Positions 25,015 through 34,144 of a DNA stretch of 64,000 nucleotides are shown piece by piece. Source of the DNA: an uncultured Candidatus Saccharibacteria bacterium (GTDB lineage: Bacteria; Patescibacteriota; Saccharimonadia; Saccharimonadales; Saccharimonadaceae); the NCBI GenBank assembly GCA_946222005.1, contig CAMIHP010000006.1:21959-85958 (forward strand), in the 5' to 3' direction. Position numbers and translations under genes: made by a program. Numbering within the stretch: the stretch's first letter is position 1; each line of letters starts with the position of its first letter. The notes beneath the pieces were generated by a model that saw only the letters and a program-made list of their open reading frames with translations, was not told where the DNA came from and did not search any database.

Positions 25015-25905
25015 CTACATCGTAATGCGGCGTGGTGCGCTGCGCTGGATGCGGTTAGCGGGCATTGGTGCTCGTGCTGGCGGATGAACAGCGGCGGACT
25101 GTCGACTGTAGGCGGCATTTGGCTGCGGTTGCGGAGGTGCTTGAGTATACGCTGGCGCTGCTGGAGCAGGCAATGCAGCTGGTGGATGGTAATACGCCGT
25201 TGAAGGTTGTTGCTCTACCTGCTGAGACGGCACAGTAATGCGTTGCTGGGGTTGCTGGCGAGGCTCTGGTTGTGCTCGGTGGTGCTGCGGTGATTGCGCA
25301 GAGGTAGGCTGGGGTTGCAGCTTGGCGCGGATGCGCTGAGCTTTTTTGTGGTCGCCAGCTCGTTCGTAGCCTTCGGCCAGGAGCTGATATGTTTGGGTGC
25401 CAGGCTCTAGCTTGGCAGCTCGCTCGAGTGACTCTAGCATTTTCTTACTATGGCCGAGCTTTTCCTGCACCTTGGCATAGGCAATATGCCGCGCAGCCAG
25501 CTTGTCCTCCATTGCTAGTGCTTGTTCAAAGGCGAGAGCAGCTTTGTCGTAGCGCTTGGTTTCGTAATAGATGAGGCCAACATTATGCAAGCTCGAAGCG
25601 CTTGGCTCGAGACTCTGAGCGATCTCAAAGCACTCGATCGCATCATCGAAGGCCTTCTGTTTGGCGTATAAAATACCGAGCCGGTTATAGGCGGTTGCAT
25701 TCCGCTCGTCCACCCGCAAAATCGTCAGCAGTGCCTTTTCGGCGCGGAGATAACGACGATCGCGCAGTGACTCCTGAGCTACCTCCCACAGGCGATCAAG
25801 CTTGCCCGAGAGGCGCATTGGTAATTGTGAAGTGGTCTCGGCAACTGATTGCTGCTGCCACAAGGCAAAGGCACCAGCGCAGGCTACCAATAATAATCCA
25901 TACAT
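25015..25905 (-). CDS. Membrane-anchored TPR protein
   Basis: 296 residues. One N-terminal TM (MYGLLLVACAGAFALW), then about five TPR-like helix pairs (residues about 45-195; ATAYNRLGILYAKQKAFDDA and SSLHNVGLIYYETKRYDKAA are typical), then a Pro/Gln-rich tail. TPR arrays bind other proteins; the partner is unknown. ATG 25905 is chosen because TATACT (25912-25917) ends 6 nt before it. That box lies inside the end of holB, so the gene probably has its own leaderless promoter besides read-through from the operon. Confidence 0.8.
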   Translation of the reverse strand: MYGLLLVACAGAFALWQQQSVAETTSQLPMRLSGKLDRLWEVAQESLRDRRYLRAEKALLTILRVDERNATAYNRLGILYAKQKAFDDAIECFEIAQSLEPSASSLHNVGLIYYETKRYDKAALAFEQALAMEDKLAARHIAYAKVQEKLGHSKKMLESLERAAKLEPGTQTYQLLAEGYERAGDHKKAQRIRAKLQPQPTSAQSPQHHRAQPEPRQQPQQRITVPSQQVEQQPSTAYYHPPAALPAPAAPAYTQAPPQPQPNAAYSRQSAAVHPPARAPMPANRIQRSAPRRITM

Positions 25906-25907
25906 AG

Positions 25908-26735
25908 TTATAGTATACCACATGCCAGCAGCTGAATCCGCACGCTGGCATTGGCAGTAATGCGCTCGTGTGCGCGTGCGATATGTTCTGCCTGGGTAAG
26001 CAGCTGCTGCGATGGTTGCGTCCGGAGTGTATGCCATATAATGTGCAACACACACTCAAGTAAGAGCAATGCACGAGCTCGATCGTGGCTATAGCGCTGC
26101 CCAATCACGATGCGTTGGCGGGTAGCACCAGTGATATACTGACGCGCATCGGTCATTGCCAGAGCAATGGTGCGAAATTCCTCGCTATTGGCAACCAAGC
26201 GTGCGATCGTTGCAGGTTGCTGCTGAGCAATAAACTGTAGCTGGGCACGGCGCGTCGGGTCAATAATGCCAAGTTGATCAAGCTGATTGGCTGTTTGAGC
26301 TCGCTGAGGTGGAATGATACGGACGGTTTGGACGCGTGAGCGAATTGTTGCCAGCAAGCGTTGAGGTTGATGGCTGGTGAGGATGAGATGAAGCGCGTGG
26401 GGCGGCTCTTCGAGGAGTTTAAGGAAGGCATTTTGGGCGGCAGGTGTCATCCGGTCGGCATCGTCAATAATGACAAATTGCCGAGCCATTGCCTTGCCCT
26501 GGGTAAGTGTGTGAAGCGAGCGGATGTCATCAACGCGAATCGTCCCGCGTTGCTGGTCGTCATGGCCCTGGCTGGTATGAGGCCGGAGGATAAGTGCGGT
26601 GCGGCCTGCAACCTGCCGTGCTGCGGTCATAAGCCCAAGCCCAGGTGCGCCAACAAGAAGCAATGACTGTGGTGGCTGCTGCGCTAGCTGGGCAAGACGC
26701 TGCTCGGTGCGGGGGTTATAAACGAGCGATGACAT
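25908..26735 (-). CDS. holB: DNA polymerase III delta-prime-like subunit
   Basis: 275 residues. It has ADRMTPAAQNAFLKLLEEPP, the conserved helix of clamp-loader AAA subunits, then TSHQPQRLLATIRSRVQ with the SRx motif near residue 145. The P-loop position reads GAPGLGLMT (about 29-37): the catalytic Lys is missing, as in many delta-prime subunits that do not hydrolyse ATP. ATG 26735 overlaps the preceding gene by 20 nt and has GAGGGG upstream; the longer frame to 26912 runs inside that gene. It works with DnaX (4861-6345) to load the sliding clamp. Confidence 0.85.
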   Translation of the reverse strand: MSSLVYNPRTEQRLAQLAQQPPQSLLLVGAPGLGLMTAARQVAGRTALILRPHTSQGHDDQQRGTIRVDDIRSLHTLTQGKAMARQFVIIDDADRMTPAAQNAFLKLLEEPPHALHLILTSHQPQRLLATIRSRVQTVRIIPPQRAQTANQLDQLGIIDPTRRAQLQFIAQQQPATIARLVANSEEFRTIALAMTDARQYITGATRQRIVIGQRYSHDRARALLLLECVLHIIWHTLRTQPSQQLLTQAEHIARAHERITANASVRIQLLACGIL

Positions 26736-27894
26736 CGGCCCCCTCAGGAAAGAGTGCCATAAAGGCTGCTGGCGGTGGTGCAACAAACGTCTGACGTAGG
26801 CCAGCACGAGTCGTGATTTCGAGCTGGTAGGCGTGTAAGAGAAGACGCTCCCCTGCCGATCCATAGACGCGATCACCAACAATCGGTGTGCCAATATATG
26901 CCAGATGGACACGCAGCTGATGTGTTCGGCCAGTGCGGGGGCGCAGAGCGAGTAAGCTTATACTGGACTGCGTGGCGAGTACTTTATAGATTGTTTGGGC
27001 AGATTTGCCGCGTGGATCGGCTCGAAAGGTGCTTGGCGCGGCCGGGTTACGCCCGAGCGAGACATCGATCTTGGCTTGCTGCTGACGGGGTTGCCCTGCC
27101 ACAACCGCTAGATATGTCTTCTTAGCGTGGCGCTCGGCAAATTGCTTCTTAAGCCGCTGGAAGGCCTCAGGCGTACGTGCACCAATCATCACTCCGCTGG
27201 TATCGCGGTCGAGTCGATGGACAATCCCTGGCCGATTTGTCTCCAGTCCAACCGAAGTATAGCGCCGGAAGAAGTTTGCTACCGTAAACTCATCATTGAG
27301 CGCACCCTTGCTATGTGTGAGGATACCAGCTGGCTTATTGATAACAATTACATCATCATCGATGTAAAGGATCGGGAGGGTTTTGTCGCTATGGTCGGTT
27401 GCATCAGGTAGGTTGATGGCGATACTATCGGTTTCTGCTACCAGTTGGCGTGGCTGACAGACGACTCTATCGTTGACAGCGACGTGGCCAGCTTTGATGT
27501 GTTTTTGCCAAGTAGAGCGACTGGTCTCGGGGTGACGCGTTGCAAGCAGGCTATCAAGGCGCTGAGTGGTGCGCTGCTGCTGAAAAAGATAGACATCCTT
27601 ACCCTTGAATGGTAGGCCGTAGGTCGTGATGTCGCTGAGTGGGTTGGAGAGAATTTCCCCCGTTGCATCACTTTTTGCGGTGTAGATCTGCTGCATGATG
27701 TAGGGTGCATGATCTTCCGCTGTGTCGTCGATGAGCAAAAAGTACTGCCGTCGGTCGAAGCGAAAGCGCACTAGCTGGTTGATAGGCTGCGGGTGGCTAC
27801 TGGCGATTTGGTCGATGTGACGTGGGACATTATCGTCAGTTGCTTGACGAAACTGGCGTAAGATAGCAAGGAGGTCGCTTGATGTGATTTTCAT
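26716..27894 (-). CDS. RluA/RluD-family pseudouridine synthase with an extra N-terminal domain
   Basis: 392 residues. The first 105 or so form a domain I do not recognise (helix-rich start MKITSSDLLAILRQFRQA, then RRQYFLLIDDTAE). An S4 RNA-binding domain follows (RLDSLLATRHPETSRSTWQKHIKAGHVAVN), then the RluA catalytic domain with GIVHRLDRDTSG (catalytic Asp in HRLDR) and RPRTGRTHQLRVH. The enzyme converts uridines in rRNA or tRNA to pseudouridine. ATG 27894 is chosen for GGAG 8 nt upstream. Its 3' end overlaps holB. Confidence 0.9.
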   Translation of the reverse strand: MKITSSDLLAILRQFRQATDDNVPRHIDQIASSHPQPINQLVRFRFDRRQYFLLIDDTAEDHAPYIMQQIYTAKSDATGEILSNPLSDITTYGLPFKGKDVYLFQQQRTTQRLDSLLATRHPETSRSTWQKHIKAGHVAVNDRVVCQPRQLVAETDSIAINLPDATDHSDKTLPILYIDDDVIVINKPAGILTHSKGALNDEFTVANFFRRYTSVGLETNRPGIVHRLDRDTSGVMIGARTPEAFQRLKKQFAERHAKKTYLAVVAGQPRQQQAKIDVSLGRNPAAPSTFRADPRGKSAQTIYKVLATQSSISLLALRPRTGRTHQLRVHLAYIGTPIVGDRVYGSAGERLLLHAYQLEITTRAGLRQTFVAPPPAAFMALFPEGADVIARL

Positions 27895-27919
27895 ACAATG
27901 ACTCCATCTCGCGCTATAC

Positions 27920-28954
27920 TCATGATGTACTCCGCAGGCCAACCGCCTTTTGTACGCGGAGGAGCGTGGTGTTGGCGACCTCATTCATTGCTCGCTCAGA
28001 GCGCTCGAGAGTAGCAAGCAGTGTCTCATCGGAGATACCTGCGAGCCGTGTTTGAAAATCAGTGAGGAAGGTAGCCACCGCCTCAGCTACTGCACGCTTG
28101 AGTGGACCATATTGGGTCTGCCCTACCCACTCGGCATTCACCTCAGCTTGCGGGCGATTGGTCAAGATTGCAAGCAGTTGAAGCAGATTCGTAATGCCTG
28201 GTTGGCGCTGCCAGTCGAAGTTGATAACACCAAGCGAGTCTGTTGTGGCAGCCATGATCTTTTTGCGCGCTTGGGCGGGGGTATCAGCAAGGTTAATCTT
28301 GGATTTTTGGTCGGTTGAACTCTTACTCATCTTCTTTTCTGGGTTCGTCAGGCTGCGAATGCGTAGACCGGTGTCGCGCTGGATGAAGGCGGTTTGCTTG
28401 GCAGTTGGCTCTGGTATAGTGAAAAGTTCGCCGAACTTATGATTCATGCGCAGTGCAATATCACGGGTAATCTCCAAGTGCTGGAACTGATCCTCACCGA
28501 CTGGCACCCATCGAGCGTTGTAGAGAAGGATATCGGCTGCCATTAGGACAGGGTAATTGAAGAGCCCAACAGTGACATTACTGTTGGTATCAGCCGATTT
28601 TTCTTTAAACTGCGTCATGCGGCTCATCTCGCCAAAGCCAGTAAAGCAATCTAAAATCCACGTGAGTTCACTGTGTGCTGGGATGAAGCTCTGCCGGTAG
28701 AGAAACGTATGTTCGTCGGTGATGTCAAGCCCTGCTGCGATGAAGTACTTGAGGTTTGTTAGCGTATTCTCGTAGAGTGCCGTGTGGTCGATCGGTGTAG
28801 TAAAACTGTGGAGGTCGGGCACAAACATATTGAGCTGGTAGCGCCCAGCGTAGTGCTGCTGCAGCTGTACCATTGGCACAAAGGCACCAAGATAATTGCC
28901 AAGCGTTGGTTCTTCATTGCTACGAATTCCGGTGAGGATAACTTCTTTGGACAT
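27920..28954 (-). CDS. trpS: Tryptophanyl-tRNA synthetase
   Basis: 344 residues, normal for class Ic. PTLGNYLGAF (about 16-25) is the HIGH-equivalent and KKMSKS (about 210) the second signature loop. It charges tRNA-Trp (one copy lies at 19786-19860). A leaderless start is indicated: TATACT (28961-28966) ends 6 nt before ATG 28954, with TTCAAA 17 nt further up. It is followed after 25 nt by the pseudouridine synthase. Confidence 0.97.
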   Translation of the reverse strand: MSKEVILTGIRSNEEPTLGNYLGAFVPMVQLQQHYAGRYQLNMFVPDLHSFTTPIDHTALYENTLTNLKYFIAAGLDITDEHTFLYRQSFIPAHSELTWILDCFTGFGEMSRMTQFKEKSADTNSNVTVGLFNYPVLMAADILLYNARWVPVGEDQFQHLEITRDIALRMNHKFGELFTIPEPTAKQTAFIQRDTGLRIRSLTNPEKKMSKSSTDQKSKINLADTPAQARKKIMAATTDSLGVINFDWQRQPGITNLLQLLAILTNRPQAEVNAEWVGQTQYGPLKRAVAEAVATFLTDFQTRLAGISDETLLATLERSERAMNEVANTTLLRVQKAVGLRSTS

Positions 28955-28960
28955 ATACGT

Positions 28961-28989
28961 AGTATAGCATTTTCGGTGGCGAGTTTGAA
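28961..28989 (-). promoter_or_regulatory. Promoter of trpS (leaderless)
   Basis: TTCAAA (28984-28989), 17 nt, TATACT (28961-28966), 6 nt from ATG 28954. Confidence 0.65.
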
Positions 28990-29198
28990 TAAGCGGTCAG
29001 AACATGCAGTATATGAGGTACTATACGAAACGATATCATTGACATAGAGTAGCGTTTCTGGTTAGCTAGATAGTAAGGATTCGTTTCGGGCAATCGAGAC
29101 GAGAGGAGTTAAGAAAGACGACGGGAGAACACCACGAACGACACTCATAATGTATTGTTTATTGATTTGCTAATGTCAAGAAAAGTCTGAGGAGTACT

Positions 29199-30845
29199 AT
29201 GCTAAAAACCATTAAAACGAAGAAAAACAGCACTAAATATACCCTCGTTGCGCTGGTAGCGGGTTTTGCGCTGCTGAGCGTAGGGTCGAGCTATATTTAT
29301 GCGCAGTCTGTCCAGAATTCAAGTAATAGTCATGTAAATAACAGCGTGTCTAACACCAATACCGATGGATTCCAGCAATCAAACCACTACAATACGCCAA
29401 AAGGCTTCATGAATGATATCCAGACAATCTTCAAAGGAACGGATGACTACTACCACCTTTACTACTTGCTCAATAAAAACTATAAGTCGAGCAATGATGG
29501 TACCGAGTGGTACCATATTCGCACCAAGGATTGGGAGCACTTTGAAGATCTTGGTGTAGCGATTCCTAAGTTTGTTAACGGCTGGTCGGCAGTTGCCTCG
29601 GGTTCGGTGTATCAAAATAGCAATGGATTTTTCCGTGACTTACCCAAAACGGCAATAATTGCCTACTTTACGAGCTATACTGAGACTGGTCAACACCAAT
29701 ATGTTGCATATTCACTTGATGATGGTCGCACCTACCACCCGTATAATCACAGCCAGCCAGTCATGAAGGCAGAATCCAAAGAACAGAACTTCCGCGACCC
29801 ACACGTCTGGTACAATGAATCTACCAAGAAGCTGATGATGTATCTGGCTGAGGGCGATAAGGTTGGTATCTACTCAAGTACTGACGGAAAGAAGTGGGAA
29901 TACCAGGGCGCAACCATGCTCAACGGTAGCACGCTTGATGGCAAAGATCTTGGCCTTATTGAGTGCCCCAACCTCAAGAGTTTTTATGATCCACAAACAA
30001 AGACTACCAAGCATGCGCTGCTTTTTGGAGCTAATGGCTATCAATATGGTTCGACAACTGGCAGCTACTACATGATTGGCCACCTTGAAGCCAATGGTAC
30101 CTTTGTCGCCGAGCAGCAACCAGAGCGGCTTGATTACGGAACGGATTACTACGGCGCTAATTACTACCAAGAAAGCCCAACACGCGTTAAGAGTATTGGC
30201 TGGATGGGTAACTGGGAGTACTCACAAGGGCAGATTTTGAAGGATGGTGGTCAAGAGGCGAAGCATATTGGCTCGATGAGCTCAACCCATTCCCTTTCGA
30301 TGACCCAAAAGGATGGAAAGTATGTCGTGCGGTCGCGCTTGATCAATAACAATGCCCGCACCAGCGGCCTCCGCACAAAGCAGTCGGCCCGAACGTCGAA
30401 AACGGCACCTGATGGCTACCACAAAGAACTGCTCAAAGTTAATCGCAAAGCTTCGCAAGAGATTAGCCTCCACTTTGCAAACAATACGGCCAATACGAAA
30501 GGCCACGTTCGAGTCTTTATTAATCAAAACGACAGCCGCGTGAGTGTTGACCTTAACACCGAGACTGGCACCTACGAGGTGAAACGTAATAGCTCGAAGA
30601 TCACTGGTGAAGCGAAAAATAAGTACGAGAAGGCGTATGCAGTATATAATAATTGGCAAAATCGTCAGCGCTACTTTGTCTATCTCGTTGCCGACAAAGG
30701 GAGCCTTGAGATTGCTATGCCAGATGGGCAGATCTATTCGCTGATGAAACTATCAAGTGATCCAAACATGCAAGTTGTGGTGGAGTCAAGTACTGACAAT
30801 AGCGTATCGGCGACACTATGTGACTTCCAAAACAAAACACGGTAA
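29199..30845 (+). CDS. Secreted glycoside hydrolase family 32 (fructan/sucrose hydrolase)
   Basis: 548 residues with a signal peptide (positive start, hydrophobic 14-34, likely cleavage after YAQ). The three GH32 acids are visible: nucleophile Asp73 in GFMNDIQT (the WMNDPNG motif), Asp200 in FRDPHVW (transition-state stabiliser), and acid/base Glu255 in LIECPNL. A beta-sandwich domain follows from about 390. Retaining GH32 enzymes cut beta-fructosidic bonds in sucrose, levan or inulin. The start has GAGGAG upstream. It has no sugar transporter or kinase next to it, so released sugars may be used in another way or by the host community. Confidence 0.88.
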   Translation: MLKTIKTKKNSTKYTLVALVAGFALLSVGSSYIYAQSVQNSSNSHVNNSVSNTNTDGFQQSNHYNTPKGFMNDIQTIFKGTDDYYHLYYLLNKNYKSSNDGTEWYHIRTKDWEHFEDLGVAIPKFVNGWSAVASGSVYQNSNGFFRDLPKTAIIAYFTSYTETGQHQYVAYSLDDGRTYHPYNHSQPVMKAESKEQNFRDPHVWYNESTKKLMMYLAEGDKVGIYSSTDGKKWEYQGATMLNGSTLDGKDLGLIECPNLKSFYDPQTKTTKHALLFGANGYQYGSTTGSYYMIGHLEANGTFVAEQQPERLDYGTDYYGANYYQESPTRVKSIGWMGNWEYSQGQILKDGGQEAKHIGSMSSTHSLSMTQKDGKYVVRSRLINNNARTSGLRTKQSARTSKTAPDGYHKELLKVNRKASQEISLHFANNTANTKGHVRVFINQNDSRVSVDLNTETGTYEVKRNSSKITGEAKNKYEKAYAVYNNWQNRQRYFVYLVADKGSLEIAMPDGQIYSLMKLSSDPNMQVVVESSTDNSVSATLCDFQNKTR

Positions 30846-30878
30846 CATAGCACAAGAAGAACTTCTTCTCTAACAGAT

Positions 30879-30916
30879 AATAAAGCTCCCTTCTACAACA
30901 AGGGGGATTTATTATA
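30879..30916 (+). terminator. Terminator of the GH32 gene
   Basis: Inverted repeat AATAAAGCTCCCTT / AAGGGGGATTTATT (30879-30892 with 30900-30913), 34 nt after the stop. Confidence 0.75.
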
Positions 30917-30972
30917 TCAGGAAAGGTGTAGTGGTATGCACCACTGTATCATACTATATAGGAATAGCGAGC

Positions 30973-31764
30973 TTATTGTTCGAGGTGCTTAGCAATAAGC
31001 TTGGCATAGCGTTTGCGGATCTCGTGGCCAGTGATGGCTGTCTCAATCACGACATTATGGCGCTGACGCTGGATTGCCTTGAAGTGCTTTGGTATCATTA
31101 CTGCATCGAGTGTGCCGTAGAGAATCGTTATCGGTAGCGGCGGTAGATTACAGGCATCGTCGAGCGAGGTCTGGAGCAAAATACTATTGCGTGCCGTCTT
31201 AGTGTAAGGCGAAAACCCTTCGCGACTGATGTGAAAGTTCTTCTGCGTCCGTTTGTATTGATTGACTGCGCTAATGAGCTTTGGTGACGCATTGATCGCC
31301 TTAAGAAATCCTTTACCAATTGTCTTGAGGAGCGCCTCGCGTAGTGGGCGCTTAGCAATATCGCTTGGTAGATAGATTGGTGGTGAGCACAGCACAAGCT
31401 TTTGGACGCGGCGAGGAAACAGCTTGGTGTATTCGATTGCGACTAGTGTACCAAGTGAGTGCCCACACAAGATCACCTGGCGCAGCGGCGCAGCATGGCG
31501 AATCGTTTTGCGCAGGGCACGCGCATGATCGGTCAGGGTATAATTGGGCCAGGCAGGCTTGCGCGATTGGCCAAAGCCTAGCAAATCGACTGCCAAGACT
31601 GGTTGATCGCCAAGCTGATTCAGTACGCCTTGCCAAATATTATGATTCACCCCGATACCGTGGATAAGGACAATAACTGGTCGAGACATATCGTGCCAAT
31701 CGCCAAATATCTGGGTATGCAGCGGATACGCCAGGCCAAATAGTTCGTGGAGTTTGTCGTACAT
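30973..31764 (-). CDS. Alpha/beta hydrolase
   Basis: 263 residues from ATG 31764. LIHGIGVNHNIW (oxyanion region), VDLLGFGQSRKP, nucleophile elbow CGHSLG (Ser near residue 98), an Asp in YGTLDAVM and the catalytic His in TGHEIRKR make a complete triad. A helical lid lies between about 125 and 200. The substrate is unknown. Two upstream in-frame starts exist (GTG 31794 and an ATG 9 nt inside it). A TACAAC box ends 6 nt before 31764, in line with leaderless starts elsewhere here. No signal peptide. Confidence 0.85.
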   Translation of the reverse strand: MYDKLHELFGLAYPLHTQIFGDWHDMSRPVIVLIHGIGVNHNIWQGVLNQLGDQPVLAVDLLGFGQSRKPAWPNYTLTDHARALRKTIRHAAPLRQVILCGHSLGTLVAIEYTKLFPRRVQKLVLCSPPIYLPSDIAKRPLREALLKTIGKGFLKAINASPKLISAVNQYKRTQKNFHISREGFSPYTKTARNSILLQTSLDDACNLPPLPITILYGTLDAVMIPKHFKAIQRQRHNVVIETAITGHEIRKRYAKLIAKHLEQ

Positions 31765-31903
31765 ACTAGTGTTGTATTGTATCATTTTTGGCACGCCGGC
31801 TGCAAAAGAATGGTGACATTATGCATATAAGGGACTTGTTAACACTTCTAGTGTCTAGAAGCTACACTCTATCTCACTACCCTTAGTAATATTTTACTAT
31901 AGC

Positions 31904-31932
31904 AAATACCCTGCCATATTGACAGGGTATTT
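31904..31932 (-). terminator. Terminator of the alpha operon (after rpsI)
   Basis: AAATACCCTG / CAGGGTATTT inverted repeat (31904-31913 with 31923-31932) with an A/T-rich flank. Confidence 0.8.
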
Positions 31933-31953
31933 GTGAAGCGTAGGCAAGAATGC

Positions 31954-32352
31954 TTAACGCTTCGAGTATTGCTCGCGTTTGCGGGCGCTGCGCAAACCGT
32001 ATTTTTTGCGCTCTTTTTCGCGTGGGTCGCGGCGCAAGAATTCAGCCTTCTTGAGTGTGCCGCGCAGGTCTGGTGCACCAACGGTAATCGCTTTAGCGAT
32101 TGCCATCTTGATAGCATCAACCTGACCGCTGAGGCCACCACCCTTCACTAGGACGGTAACATCAAACTCTTTTTGCTTACCAACCAAGGCCAGTGGGTCA
32201 GTCACTTCAGCTAGCAATGTCTTGTTGCCTGACAGGTAGTCAAGCGCCGACTTGCCATTGATCGTTACATTTCCCTTACCTTTGACCAGTCGAGCGCGGG
32301 CAGTAGCGCTTTTGCGCCGGCCAAGACCATAATCGTATGTTGCTTGTGCCAT
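31954..32352 (-). CDS. rpsI: 30S ribosomal protein S9
   Basis: 132 residues. YGLGRRKSATARARLVKGKGNV at the start and the basic C-terminal tail KKYGLRSARKREQYSKR that reaches into the ribosomal P site are typical. It is the last gene of the operon; its start abuts the rplM stop. Confidence 0.97.
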   Translation of the reverse strand: MAQATYDYGLGRRKSATARARLVKGKGNVTINGKSALDYLSGNKTLLAEVTDPLALVGKQKEFDVTVLVKGGGLSGQVDAIKMAIAKAITVGAPDLRGTLKKAEFLRRDPREKERKKYGLRSARKREQYSKR

Positions 32353-32790
32353 TTATTGTACCTCTACTTTCTCTGGTTGCTGTGCGGTGTGGGCGTGCTC
32401 TTCGCCAGCAAAGACGCGGAGACGAGCTAGGCGGTCTGCTGCAAGCTTGTTTTTGGGTAGCATACCCTTCACAGCAGCAGTAATGATGCGCTCTGGTGCG
32501 TTTTCGCGCACTTCCTTGAGTTGAGCGTCTTTGATACCACCAGGAAAACCACTGTGATGGTAGTAGATCTTATCCGTCTCTTTCTTGCCAGTCACAATAG
32601 CCTTAGCCGCGTTGATGACGACAACATAGTCACCCCCGTCGACGTGCGGCGTGTAAGTTGGCTTGTATTTGCCGACCAAGTACTGTGCAATGGTTGTTGC
32701 GGTGCGGCCAAGTGGTGCTTGGCTCGCGTCGATCAAAATCCAGCGCCGGCTAACATCGGCTGGCTTCTGCGAAAATGTTTTGTGAGCCAT
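32353..32790 (-). CDS. rplM: 50S ribosomal protein L13
   Basis: 145 residues: RRWILIDASQAPLGRTATTIA and GDYVVVINAAKAIVTGKK are conserved L13 segments. It lies 2 nt after rplQ, coupling the alpha operon to the rplM-rpsI pair, which many bacteria also place here. Confidence 0.97.
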   Translation of the reverse strand: MAHKTFSQKPADVSRRWILIDASQAPLGRTATTIAQYLVGKYKPTYTPHVDGGDYVVVINAAKAIVTGKKETDKIYYHHSGFPGGIKDAQLKEVRENAPERIITAAVKGMLPKNKLAADRLARLRVFAGEEHAHTAQQPEKVEVQ

Positions 32791-32792
32791 AA

Positions 32793-33197
32793 CTACTTCG
32801 CCTCCTTTGTGGTTGCCTCGGGCTTAGGCATTGGTTTGAGTTCGTCAACAAACTCAATCACTGCCATCTGCGCACCATCACCACGGCGCAGGCGTGTCCG
32901 ATACACACGCACGTGACCACTTGATCGATGGCTGAGTTGCGGGGCGATCTGGTCAACCAATTTGATTGCTGCAGCTTGTGTGCTGAGACCAGCAATGACA
33001 GCGCGGCGATGAGCGAGGTCACCCTTCTTAGCTTTGGTAATGAGCTTTTCGATATAGCGCACCAACTCTTTGGCCTTGGGTAGCGTCGTTTCGATTCGCT
33101 CCTCAACAACCAAGCTGGTTGCTAGGCCTTTGAGCAGGGCTCGACGTTGATCGCGTTCGCGGCCGAGCTTGCGCCCTTTGTATCCGTGTCGATGCAT
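32793..33197 (-). CDS. rplQ: 50S ribosomal protein L17
   Basis: 134 residues. KGRKLGRERDQRRALLKGLA and the VYRTRLRRGDGAQMAVIEFV segment are typical of L17. A short acidic/Lys tail extends beyond the family core. It directly abuts rpoA. Confidence 0.97.
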   Translation of the reverse strand: MHRHGYKGRKLGRERDQRRALLKGLATSLVVEERIETTLPKAKELVRYIEKLITKAKKGDLAHRRAVIAGLSTQAAAIKLVDQIAPQLSHRSSGHVRVYRTRLRRGDGAQMAVIEFVDELKPMPKPEATTKEAK

Positions 33198-34121
33198 TTA
33201 GAGCTCCAATTCTGCTAGTTTATCTTTTACTTCGTCGAGGGCTTTGCTGCCAAAGCCTTTGAGCTCGCGCAGGTCCTGCTCCGTCAAAGTGACGAGGTCG
33301 TGGACAGTGCGAATCTCGTTGTTGATGAGCGCGTTTGCGGTGCGGGCACTGAGGCCGAGGTCTTCGATCGAGGTATTTAACTCGTTATCTTCCTCAGCAG
33401 TTTGAGTGCCAAGCGCTGGTGCCGATACAACAGTTGTGCTACCAGCAAGAGCGGTATACTGATTGACCAAAATTGCCGCAGCTTGCTCGAAGGCATCGCG
33501 TGGCGTTAAGCTGCCGTCGGTCTCGACGGTCATCTCAAGCCGCTCCAGATTGGTTTCTTGGCCAACACGAGTTGGATCGACCTTGAAGCGCACACGCGTC
33601 ACAGGGCTAAACTGCGCGTCCATGGCGATCATGTCGCTGTGCAGCCGGTTAGCACTCGACTCCTCCATCGGGTAGTATCCCCGACCAGCCTCGGCCACCA
33701 GATCAATAACGACATTCGCTTGCGGGTCATCAATCGTGCAGATGACGTGCTCGGGGTTGACAACCTCAACCTCAGCATTAGCTGCAATATCTCCAGCGGT
33801 TACTGCACCAGCACCTTGCTTCTCAAGGCGCAGCTCGACTGGTTCATCGCTGTGAACAACCAAGTCGACACCCTTGAGGTTAAGCATGATGTCAACAACA
33901 TCCTCTTTGACACCAGGCACGGTGGTAAATTCATGTGTCGCACCCTGCATTCGGAAAGCCGTAAAGGCTCCGCCGCGGATACTGCTCAGCAATACCCGAC
34001 GCAAGCTGTTGCCCAGCGTGTTGCCGTAGCTGGCGTGCAGTGGCTCAATGACAAACGTGCTGCTGTGCGGCCCATTGTCATCGATGCGCGCCAACGCTGG
34101 ATCGTGAATTAATTTAGACAT
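33198..34121 (-). CDS. rpoA: RNA polymerase alpha subunit
   Basis: 307 residues from ATG 34121 (GGAG upstream). The N-terminal dimerisation domain has YGNTLGNSLRRVLLSSI. The C-terminal alpha-CTD (SIEDLGLSARTANALINNEI ... LRELKGFGSKALDEVKDKL) has the helix-hairpin-helix pattern that contacts UP elements and activators. It forms the polymerase core with RpoB and RpoC at 49011-56247. Confidence 0.97.
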   Translation of the reverse strand: MSKLIHDPALARIDDNGPHSSTFVIEPLHASYGNTLGNSLRRVLLSSIRGGAFTAFRMQGATHEFTTVPGVKEDVVDIMLNLKGVDLVVHSDEPVELRLEKQGAGAVTAGDIAANAEVEVVNPEHVICTIDDPQANVVIDLVAEAGRGYYPMEESSANRLHSDMIAMDAQFSPVTRVRFKVDPTRVGQETNLERLEMTVETDGSLTPRDAFEQAAAILVNQYTALAGSTTVVSAPALGTQTAEEDNELNTSIEDLGLSARTANALINNEIRTVHDLVTLTEQDLRELKGFGSKALDEVKDKLAELEL

Positions 34122-34144
34122 GTACAAAATTCTCCTTACCCTTG

